Source: Branchiostoma floridae (Eukaryota; Chordata; Leptocardii; Amphioxiformes; Branchiostomatidae). From it: DNA of 64,000 bases. Of the stretch, positions 37,001 through 49,000 are shown piece by piece (position 1 is the stretch's first letter; the number at the start of each line of letters is the position of its first letter). Under the pieces are notes generated by a model that searched no databases, had not been told where the DNA came from, and worked only from the letters and a program-made list of their open reading frames with translations. The position numbers and the translations under genes were made by a program. The stretch lies in NCBI RefSeq assembly GCF_000003815.2, contig NC_049980.1, positions 29,288,600-29,352,599 of the forward strand, in the 5' to 3' direction.

Positions 37001-40000
37001 TTATTGCCTGGTCCTAACATGAAAACTTGGCCAAAGCTCTGGGGACTGGCAACAACTGGTGATTTGTAGCACTTGATAAGGTTTTATTGCCCCCTGCGTA
37101 CCTTAACATCTCTAAAAGCATCTCTAAAGAATGTGACTGCCTGTCCTAATGTTGTTTTTATAGCTTATGATATGGCCACCATCTGGAATGGAGAGAATGG
37201 CTGAATTCTAACTAATCTAAGGTTTAGTCGAATGTAAGTTTGACACTCATAACAAAGAGACACCATGATCAGGTTGCAGGATATAGAAAGCATTTACTGT
37301 AAATAGTTTTTCACTATATTATAAAACGAATATTCGTTTTTTTTTAGTATGTAAACTTACCATGGGAAATATACCTCTGACTAAATGTATCAATTTGATA
37401 TTACTGTTGTTAATATACTGTAAATGCATTTAGGTTCGCAGGGATTTAATTTCGCGGTAGCGGGAAAAGGGACTTATCGCGGTGGATTTAAGTTCGCGGT
37501 AACACCATGGACTGCAGTCTAATACCATTATAAAAAAATGTTTGCGGTGGTTTTAATTTCACGGTAAAGTGGTCACCGCAAAAACCGCGAACATTAATCC
37601 ACCGCGAAAATTTCTGCATTTACAGTACTTCGCAGAAATTACCTTGTCTGCCTACTACTATCCAAGCAAAGGTTGGCTCGCAGGGAAAGAAGTCATCAGG
37701 ACTTTTACCGGCCACTGCTGTCCCCATGACCCAACCTTTGCTCTGAGAATATTGTCTACCCAGGAAATTAATTTGGGGAATAGGAGCACGGGTGCACCTA
37801 ACCTAAAGATTTGGATTTATATGCACCAAATAAAAGTAGGATAAAATTGCTTATACATACAACAAAGGTGTCCTTAGAAGAATATGCTGGATGCTAGTGT
37901 ACAATAATGCAAATATGACTATGAGCCTTCACAAATATCTAGGCTCACCAGTGCTCTCAGTCAAAAATGAGGTGTACACAAAAATAAGGTCAGTACCCTC
38001 TACATATGCACAGCACAAAAGTCCATATGCACTGCATATGTCTTGTCCAGCTACCTAACTACATCTGTTTCTTTCATTGACCGTCTCATTGCCCAAGGTC
38101 CCATGAAAAATGCATTGGTAAGAACATCATGACAAATGTCATTGAACTGGATAAGGTAGACCCCCACTAACCATGAAGGACAAACCTTGTTGATTGTCCT
38201 GTGAATTGATAGATCTCGTACCCCAGGCATGGACTCCATGATGGAGACATGGATGGGAGGTTTACAGACAAACCAGTATGTCATGTGAGGAAAGCATTGC
38301 ACATCCCCTTTCCACTACTGACTGTGACTGGTGAGCAACCAAACATTTGTCTGAGCGATTCAGGGTTTTAGCTAGTGTTTGCTGCTGGAGACAGACAAAA
38401 AATTTGCCCTTTTCATCCTCTGTCAGACAAAAATTAGCATGTACAGATATTTATTGAACCAAGCTGAGTCTACAGACAAAATTTGCCCCTCAAAATAAAG
38501 GAAATAGCATTTCAGAGGGTCTAGATTTAAAAATTTTCCCCCTAGGATCGTCACACCTTAGACAGAATTTTGTTATCCTTCAAGTCAGACTTTTGCATTG
38601 GACATCATATTGCCTAATTCCAATCATAAAACCAATTGTCATACAAATCTAATTTCTGTGGCTCAGCGATGGCCACCAGGTGGAAAGGTGGCCCTAATGT
38701 TCCATAATCATATCGCTTTTACTTTGAATTATTTTTGTTATGTGAAAAGAGGTTTTGTTGTTCTTGAACAAGTTGGAAACATTGATGAATGTAGTAATAT
38801 AGTATCACCTCATGAGCACTTTAAAATACGATTTTCACCTTTATTGTTGAATGATTATGAATTTGCAGCCCATAGTTAATTTGAGAAAGGAGAGGCACTG
38901 AAATTTTTTCAACACGAAGTGTAGCCATCAATTTGAAAAGTTTTTTTTTTTCAAATCGGAAAAAAAATAGGGTCGGGAAATCCAAGAAACAAAAAAAAAT
39001 GGTGTGGCCTAACCTTACTTTGAGCACTGAATGAGATTAGTTCAGCAGGCATTATAAAATGAAAATGGCCATGAGTAATTCATTATTGCCAGGTAATTTC
39101 ATTAGCTATGCATGAATTGTATGGATTTCAGATCCTATAAATCCACTTTGGCAATATTGAACCCTATATTAACAAGTTAGTTCTGACTCTGAGGAGTATC
39201 TGCAGGTCTTGATAAATACTTCAAAGGCAAATGGAAGAGATAGGGTGTCACATTAACTGTGAAATTGTTTGGGAATGAAATGCAATCAGTTACAGTACAG
39301 TAAGTCATGATGTCATGAATGATTATCAATTTTCTACTGCAAGCGTATTCAGCAGCAGACTAGCAGTCTAGAGTCAACTTGCTAGAAATTTTCTTTCAAA
39401 GCAGTTTATGGCTTTCACTGTTTTCTTAATCCTCTTTTATCTGGTAAGTGCTTGGATACAGGTCAACTGTGACTGTGAAAATACCTGATTGGGATCACTG
39501 CAAGTGTATAGCTATTAGAAAAGATTAATTGATTATCATCTTCATGCACTTGTTCCTTCGGTAGTGTCAAGTTTCTTATGAGCTAAATAAAAAGTGTGTA
39601 GCAAAACAAAACGCATATTTGCACTATCATGATTTTTGCTATAACTTAAAAGGGGTAAGGCATAATCCAAGAAAATAAAACCATCGCAAACATTTCACAA
39701 AATATGTCGTACCTTCAGAACCCAGAATTCACACAACCAAAGATTCGTATTGTATCAGAAGTGGTGACAAGTTTGAAGAACTTCTGGATAAAGTTCCCAC
39801 CTCTCTACACTGGAACTGTACTGTAAAAGTTATTGATTGATGGCCTAATAAAAGAAAAGGTTTTAATTAAGACTTGATTAGACCCTTACACTTCACAGTT
39901 ATGCTTCATGCACTTCAAGCCAATTACTGTAGCTGACATGAACATTTGGAACGTCAGGTCAAGCGTTAAATTGCGCAACTCTGATTCTGAAGACCTGTTC

Positions 40001-43000
40001 TCAGCAGGACTTGATCCTGGTGTTCAGGCTGTAGAGCAAGGCTTGGCCGCGGGACGTGAAGTTCATTTGGATGGCCTGAGGTAATATTGATTCAGTGGTC
40101 AAACATGCAATCTTTGGGGTCAGAATTAGCTATGGGAAGATATTGATGAAATAAGCCCTCAAGACAGATATGATAAGAATCACAAGATATTGGTGGGGTA
40201 CAGATTTTTTGTAAAGTTTAAAAAGTACAGGCTGTAGTCCATATAAAAGCCTCCAATGAATGTAAGAAACTTATTTCATACTACAGCTCCTGTATTAGTT
40301 AGATAAGCCTTAAGTTAAGCTATAGAACTGTAGTAATGAAGATGCCATACTTTGTACCTCGTACAATTGTTGTGCAATAAAGTTATGATATATATGTATT
40401 CATGTTGTATATGTATACATGTATATGTATCTTAGTACCTGAAAGGTAGAGGAAAGCGAGTGAAAACCTGCTACAGTAGCAGGTTTTCACTGGCTTTCCT
40501 CTACCTTTCAGGTACTACTAGTGTTGGGAAATGGTTGGTTTACAGCATTTAAAGAGTGGCCAAGTATGAGGTTAAGATGGCAGGCTCCGATATTGATACA
40601 GAGACTGTCCTACAGTAGGAGTATTTTTAACCCCATGTCTGGGTCAGCTATGTTATTCTGCTGGGCATGCAGCCAATATAACCTTGGAGGCAATATAACC
40701 CACGTCTAAGTGGTTTTAAAGGGGTCAGGCCACCGCGTGTGTCATCTACATAGCCGTGATCGTCATGGGGCTTTGTGTTTGAAGGTTATTTGGAAAGGTG
40801 ATGAGGAACATGACGACAATGCCAACAACTGCACAAGGGTCTACCATAACCTTGCAGACTGCGATAAGCTTTCATCGTGGTTGTGTCTGCTGTTGAAATG
40901 TCACACAGAAATGTTGGACATGTGTATGCCGACAATGTAGATGGAATGGTGCAATAAACTGCCTCAGAAATCTGCTGGGTCACCAAGAGCAAGGACAGGG
41001 GATAATCATGGGCTCTGACAACGAGTCATTCACCAATGGAGAATCCAGGGAGAATCCAGGGCTTGAGATTCTCTAGATACACTGGCGCATGGGATTAATT
41101 TGCAAAATTCAAACCTTAGAATCAGGTGGAATGTCAGCAAAACATAATTTCCAACTCCAAGCAGATCCTACAGTAGCATAAGATACCGGTAGTATCAAAA
41201 GCTGGCAGAGGAGTGAAGCTGGCCTATGAGTGTATGTGCGACTGGAGGTGCCCGTTTGACTCCCCTTTGCCAGCTATACTCCTTGGCCAGCTTTGATACT
41301 ATCTTATGGCACCATAGGATCTACTTGGAGACTAAGTAAAACTGAATTAGAAAGCTACTGCTTCTTAGAGATTTACTCGAATTCTAACTAGCTTCTTAGA
41401 GATTTACTTGAATTCTAACTAGCTATCTTAAGCATTTTCAACATATGATACTAGAGAAGAGATTGTAGATTAGTCAATGTACTGTATAGGCTAGTGTGTA
41501 CAAATATCTAGGTGCGGCCACAGTCAAAAATCAGGTGCACACAGCACAGCTACAATTTTGGGTGCATCTGCACCTGGTATGTCCAGCCCAGGCACTCATA
41601 GAGACTTTCAGGCCTATGAAGAATGGTAATGAAAACACCCAAAGGGCACCCTGATATAGAGACCTATGTAAAGACTAACATATCACTGGTACCTATGATC
41701 AAAAGAAATTGTATGTACGTTTTTTTTATGTATGTATGTATGTTATTTTGTCTTCTGTTCTTGATACATATTCCTCTTTGATTTGCAGATTCTGAATGAT
41801 GTCTACCTGCTCGAGCACAGAGCAGTTTTTAAAAGGTCGCTGAGACAAAACATAGACAGGCACCAACGACTAAGGAGAGAGCCAACTGTAAGTCAGCCAC
41901 TTCTCCCTCCATGTTTTTGGCGATGCCTTAAGGCAGCAAGCCTAATAGTTTATGTCTAGTTGTAAGAATAACTGGAACTGCACAGGAATTTTGGTAATGC
42001 CTGGACATGCATGGTTTTTGTTTTATAGAAAATCCCTGACAGGAATATTGTTTTAGGAAGAAAGACAGTTAGTGCTGATGAAATCTACATAATGGATCTC
42101 TTAGAAATATCCAACTGTTTATATGGCTTTGTTAATGGCATGAAGTAAAATAGTGTGTAAGCAATGGCATCATCATTCCCATATTTGCTGTTGAATAATT
42201 GTAATCACGAAAAACATTGGTATTCTCTTTGCAGGTGAGATGGCTGGAGCAACAAGAAATCAAGAGGAGAGTAAAAAGAGACTTCAGACAAAAGAGAACA
42301 ATAGAATTTAGTGATCCTGAGTGGTCAGCAATGTGGTACTTGGTGAGTACTACCGCTATCTGTTACACTAAACAACATTCATGTTACATGTTACATATGC
42401 AGTTAACTCCAGATAATAGTGCCTTTGAGGCTTTCCTATTATATAGGCAATGGAGGATGCCACTTTTATGTTCTAACAGATGGTATACTGTGCAAAATGA
42501 TATCTATTTGATTGGATATTCATCCTGATAACATTCTCACATATTAAAAAAATCTTTGCTAGAGGGTTGTCACCAATCTATAATGCAAAAGTATAGTTTA
42601 AAAGACCACAAAACACAATTTAAAAAAAAGAAGAAGATTTTTAGCAATCTGTCAACACTCTGGTACCTCAGGGGTGTCAGCCTTTAGTGGGAAGGGGGTT
42701 ATACTAAGGTACTTTTGAGGTATTGCTGTTACTATGCTATTCATATTGCTGAAATTCAATACGCGTGTCAATTTCCTGCAGCATAACCCCAATAACCTGG
42801 ACATGAACGTGATCCCAGCCTGGGAGAAGGGGTACACAGGACGGGGTGTGGTGGTCACTATCCTGGACGATGGCATTGAGAGGGACCATCCTGACCTGGA
42901 GGAGAACTATGTGAGTTCAGCCCTGGTGAACGGGCCTCCATCTTTGACTTAGAATCATAAGATTTGATTCTGAGTATGGCTGTCTCCAGGACCCTTCCTT

Positions 43001-46000
43001 CCGTCTTGGAACGGAAATTTGCTTGTTGGGACAGAAAATAATCTAACCCCATCCGTCCCAAAAATGACTTGAAACTGCTGAAAATGTACTTTTATCAGCT
43101 TGAAATGATATATTTTACCAGGAAAATCAACAACATGGGCTCCCAAACAATGAGTGGGACAGAAAAAAATGTATAGCTGGAGACAGAGCTGCTAAAAATG
43201 CTGCTTAGAGGCCTTTGAGACCCTTGCACCAATTCTAAAAGTTATAGGCTCAAATCCCAGGTCTTAAGAATGAAACTATTATTACTATAACGTGAACTGA
43301 TATTTTACCTGTATATGACTGGGAATAATGGACAAAAGTTTAGAGCCCTGGGTAGAGCCCTGTCTTGTATAGTATCCGATACAGATAATATGGATTGGCT
43401 TTCTTGATGGTTTAAAACAAAGGAAAATACCTGCCCTTCCAAGACGAGGTACAGTTAAACTTAAACAATGAATGATGTAGCCACTCAGAGATAGCACTAA
43501 CATTCCTTTGATGTACTTATTGATGTATAGAAAGTCAGCTCGCTGGCACTGAAAGATTATCCCCAAGCATCGCCCTTCCCCATGAGCAAGCCATTAGGGC
43601 TAATGGACCTATAGATTCACATCAAACTGCATGCAAGGAAGCTTTTTGTGGACTCAATGTGGGTTTAAAGATGTTTTTCAGATATTTTATCAGCCAAGGA
43701 GGCATCAATCTTTAGCTAAGGCCCCTTGCTTCCTTTACTTCAGGCATAATGAGAGGTATAATGGCCAGTTTGGACAAGCTCTTAGAGGTCAGTTCCAGGT
43801 CACAACACACCTAATAAATCTGTTAGGAAAAAGCACTAATTGGTTTCTTGACCTTCCGTAGGATCCGAATGCGAGTTATGACGTGAATGCGGATGATCCA
43901 GACCCTATGCCAAGGTACAACCCAAGCAATGAAAACAGGTTAGCAGTTGTTTTGTACTTTCTTCATACTTTCTTTGTTACGTTTGAGCGTCAAAAAAGTT
44001 GTTTGACATTTGTTGTATTACTTGTTTAATCATTCAATTGCCACAGTAAGGTTGCAAGGTGGTCTTCTGGTTAGAGTTGTTGACTTAGAATCTAAAGTTT
44101 CTAGGTTCAAATCCCAAGACCCCGATATTGTGCCCTTGTCAAAGATACATTACACATATACTTCCTCATTTGACACAAATCTCATCTGGTAAGAATAAGT
44201 TTCTGTAGTAGCTGTAGTTCAGAATGTCCTCTCAGATGGAACATACATAAAGTCAAAGTTTGAGGAAAGCCATGCCTCAAGCCTGTTATCACAGAGAGTA
44301 GGGGTCCATCCCGGAGTGATTAGATCAAATGTTACAGTCTGGTCATATGTACTTACTACATGCAAAACTGGTGTGTTATGCCTCAAGGCTGCTCAATGCT
44401 TATGCAAATCAAAGAGGCAAACAATGGTTTGTAGTGAGCTATTCCGACCTTCCCTTGCAGACATGGTACTCGCTGTGCAGGGGAGGTGTCTTCTGTAGCC
44501 AACAACGACGTGTGCGGCGTCGGCATCGCCTACCACTCCCACATCGGAGGGGTGAGGATGTTGGACGGCGATGTCACCGATGCGGTGGAGGCCAGGTCTA
44601 TCGGGCTGTCACCGCAGCACATCGATGTGTACAGCGCCAGCTGGGGGCCAGACGATGATGGAAGAACGGTCGACGGTCCTGCGTCGATGGCGAAGCAGGC
44701 TTTCAAAGATGGTATCGAAAAGGTGTGCATTTCATATATACTCACTATCTATCATCACAACATCACAGCCCTTTTCATCCTTTTCATGTACACCTGGACC
44801 TCACTATGTATAGTATATGGTTTGTCTTCCTGTTTTTCCTCGTTTTACAAGGATTAGACATACTTACACATTGAAGGCAGACTGCCAGGTTCCCTCCGTC
44901 CTTCACTTCAGGTTGGCACTGTGTAGGTTGAGGGAGTAAAGGTCCGCCCTTATGTTGTCAATACACCTCTTAAGTGGTTGTCCCCATGGTCACTGTGATG
45001 ATCATTCTGGGCCACATCTACTTATTGGATTTTAAATACTAGTGTGTTGAGGCTTTTAGTTTTGTTGGAAAACTATATTTTGTTGTGTTGTGTTGTTTTA
45101 AAAAGAAGTTGTTTTAAAAAGAAGCACATCTAAGACAATGCCATGTATTGTGCAGGGGCGCGGTGGGAAGGGCTCCATCTTCGTGTGGGCCTCGGGAAAC
45201 GGTGGGCGGGACGAGGACAGCTGTAACTGTGATGGCTACACCAACAGCATCTACACCATGTCCGTCAGCAGCGCCTCCGAGAGGGGCAACATCCCCTGGT
45301 ACCTGGAGAAGTGCTCCTCCACACTGGCTACCACCTACAGTAGCGGGTCCGGCGCAGAGAGACAGATAGTGAGTACTGTAAATGCATTTGAGTTCGTGGG
45401 GATTTACTTTTGCGGTAGGGGGTAAATGGAGTGTTCGCGGTAGCGCCATAGACTGTACTAAAAAAAACTATGACAGAAAAATGTTCGCAGTGGTTTTATG
45501 TTCGCGGTAAAGTGGTCACCCCAAAAACCGTGAACATAAAACCACCGCGAACATTTCTGCATTTACAGTATGTTTACAAAGGTCAGACATCCAGGTAAAC
45601 AATGTTCAAATAAAATTCAATCTCTACAACAGGATAAAAATGGAGGATTTACTTCCGGATGTTTCGAGTGATGTCCATCACTCTTTTTCAACGTCACTGG
45701 TATGAACTGACAGAAATAACTCAATACAAGCCCATCTGACTAGAAAACAGGTTGAAGATGTAAGGATCGCCTGCAAATATCACTCATATAAATCATGTTT
45801 AGACAGATAGTAAGGCCCCCTCTCCTCTAGATGGCCCCCCTTTCACTAGACATTGATCACTAAAGCAACTATTAAACTACCAAAGTCAGATCTGTGCAAC
45901 CCTTGATTTTTTTATCATTTGCTGTGCTTGAGTATGATTTAACAGATGACAAAACATATGAAACGTAATGAGATTCATTCTTTATCTAGGAAACTCATTG

Positions 46001-49000
46001 AGCAAACTGTCAAATATTTGTCTCTCCGCGGTCACAGCTCTAGTAGAAATGGCGCATTAGTAGCTTGGTCACCTAGAAGAATTTAACAGGCCAGATAACA
46101 TCAATAGCGTCATTAGATGGGTTGCTGCTTCCACTGACTTGTTAAATTCTTCATAATAGCTTTTGGAGATTTTGGAGACTTGTTGAATGAGAATGAGGGA
46201 TACAAAATAGTCTGATGAAAAGTCAGGATTTTTTATTGTGCTCTTAAATTTGGATTGAACTCTTTTATGGGTGTATTTCCTTTTGTTCATGTGGCAAAAA
46301 TAAGTATTGGTTTTCTGTAGATTACCTTTTTTGTGGAATGGGATTTTTGTGGGAGTAACGTAAAATATCTGCCTATATGTGAAGAATTTTGAGATTTTAC
46401 CTGAGATGTTTTTCCCCCAGGTGAGTACAGATCTGAGACATCGCTGCACAGAGTCTCACACAGGCACGTCAGCCTCTGCACCACTCGCAGCAGCCATCGT
46501 AGCTCTGACACTGGAGGCTAAGTAAGTCATCTACAAAATAATTAGATTTAAGAATAGAGACCTGGATAATGTAAGCTCCTAAATTTTTGCAGTGATTTGA
46601 TTTCGTGATAGAAAGGAAATGAAGGTTGTCACTGTCAAAGCAATTCTGTAGTGTTAGATTTGAAATGCATGTTTGATGGAAAGGTCACTGAAAATAAATC
46701 CACAGTTAATGTTTCAAGATTTACAGTTTGATCTTCAACAAGAACATTATTTCTGATGTCCAGTATTGTTTCATTTATTCATAGTGAATAAATATACTCA
46801 TAGAAGCCTCTACAATATAGAAAAATACATATTATGAAAGTGTACATACATGTTATGTGTAAATTGTTAAAACAGATGTGTATATGTTCTGTGTAAATTG
46901 TAATAAGAATTGTGTAGATGTGTCAGAGTTAATCATTGTATATCTATGTTTTACTACATGGCTTTTATAATGGTAATGAGACAAATGTATCTCTGACAGT
47001 CCCAACCTAACCTGGCGTGACTTACAACACATCGTGGTGAGAACTGCCCGGCCAGACAACCTGCATGCTGATGACTTTGTGACCAATGCTGCCGGATACA
47101 AAGGTAATATATGATACATGTATAAGGTTTTCAGGGATTTATATTTCCACAACAGAAGCAGTAATGAAGTAACAACAGAGATGTGCTTGGCCAAAATCAA
47201 GTTCCCAAACTTTTTGTGTTAGGTTTACATAGACTAGAAACTTTATTTATAATTCTCACCACCATCATCATTGTCGTCAGTTCTGCATCCTTCTGAATTT
47301 GTTTCTGAGTTTCTGTGAGTTTCTTTAGTGTTGTGATTCTACTTCTCACAATGTCAGTTTAATAGTCCTCTCTTCTGTTGTTTGCCTCCACCCTACTGCA
47401 GTCATTAAGAAGGATGACAGAAAAGATTTTAAATGATATAGTATGCACTAAAATAGATAAAGTGATACTAGAGATGTGATCAACCAAAATCAAGTTTCAA
47501 ACTTCTTGTGCTAAGTCTGCATAGACTAGAAACCATGTTTCTAATTCTCGCAATGTTGATTTTCTAGTCCTCACTTCTGTTATTTGTCCCCACCCCTCTA
47601 CAGTGAGCCATGCTTTTGGGTTTGGTCTGATGGATGCAGGAGCCATGGTGGACCTGGCTGAGAGGTGGCAGAACGTCCCCCCACAGAGGGTCTGCTCTGT
47701 GCCTGGCATGCACAGGCCAACGTAAGTGGTGGATTGAAAACAGAACACAGAGGTTTACACATGTCAGAACCTGGCAAAGAAATGTTGTCTTTTGCTTCCA
47801 TTTTGATTCCTATCTCAAAACAACTTTGGTACTGATACTTCACGGGGGAAAAATGAGGGCTCAAAAGTTTTCACCTACAACTTAAGGTAAACAGAAAACA
47901 TTTTTGGTGCAGTAAAAGTCAAACTAGAATGTCAGCAAAACCGAGTTAGAGTTTCCAGTAATGCACCAAAAAATTACAATGCACTGAAATAATATGGCTA
48001 ACTTAAAGGGTCATTCCACTCCACACGGGAGTGTTATTTTCCGATAGATATCAATTTTAGGAAGTGATAATTGCATACTACTTCACATTATACGATAAAG
48101 TACCCAGTTGCTCCACATGCCTCAAAAGCATTCAATGTTCTACTAAACTCCCCAAGTACCCTCTAATTGAATTAATCCTATGGCTGAATACAATGCAAAA
48201 CTTATTTCAGGTTCGCTAAGAAATCTCGTCTTGTTCTTGTATTCTTTGCTATCTTATGAGCAATTTGCCTTCTCGGTGTGCTTAGCGTACCTCATTTATT
48301 CCGAAGATATGTACGATAAACAAAGTGTCTATGCATATAGGGAATGCATGGGTAGGGTCTGCATGGGTTTAGTGAGTGCCATTATTGTTTTATAAAACAC
48401 ACATCACGTAATTCATCCCAAGGTGAATTCCACAAAATTCGGCTGATTATGTATTCATTGACACATTATCTATTGGAAAACAGTACTCCCTTCTGGAGTG
48501 GAATGCCCCTTTAAAATTTTGAAACAAGTAATACAACAAAGGTTTTATTTTTCCTGTGACACATGAAGAGAATGCTGTACAATTATACATGTAGTACCTG
48601 TATGTACTTGACCCTACACAAATATCTAAGTGCACCACATTGTTACTAAGTAAATACTAGGTGCACAGCTCAAATTTTGGGTGCTCATAAGTGTATATAC
48701 AATCCTGAGCCCTGGATATTGAAGCTAACTGCATGTCGATATATTCCCATATAAGCCCACGTGGGCTGGGCGTTCTAACGCATGACACGTTAATAAAATT
48801 CATTCATATTCTGTTCATCTTGTTTACATAGCACCTTGAAGTTACTGGAATAAGAGTTCAATTTTCTCCCCCCCCCCCCCCCCCCCCCCCTTTCAGTTCC
48901 ATCCCTGCCTCCAACTGTCTGGTCCTCCACAAGACCACGGACGACTGTAAGAACAAAGTTTAGATAGTCCAAAAGGAAACAAAAGCAAGGCAAAGACAGG

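Larger units (their letters stand above)
31006..41788 (+). other. First coding intron of the furin-like gene
   Basis: A 10.8-kb intron with no coding exon seen. It holds a minisatellite (31120-31410), MITE-like elements (33461-33570, 37416-37627, 41155-41330), a LINE-tail candidate (35500-35704), a long hairpin (40433-40517) and copies of a dispersed repeat (37925-38050, 41500-41590). Open frames such as 35406-35849 (minus) are low-complexity and AT-rich. Confidence 0.7.

Noticed and set aside
40433-40517. Hairpin as a microRNA precursor
   Set aside because: The palindrome has a single-base centre and almost no bulges, unlike a pre-miRNA with a terminal loop.
44051-44122. tRNA gene
   Set aside because: A and B boxes are present but the arms do not pair as a tRNA; it is followed by a SINE body.
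48180-48395. 71-codon frame inside the 510-bp inverted-repeat element
   Set aside because: Hydrophobic but unlike any transposase; the element looks non-autonomous.
47101-48900. CRISPR-like array from regularly spaced repeats
   Set aside because: This is a eukaryotic gene; the spaced copies are duplicated intron/exon borders, not direct repeats with unique spacers.
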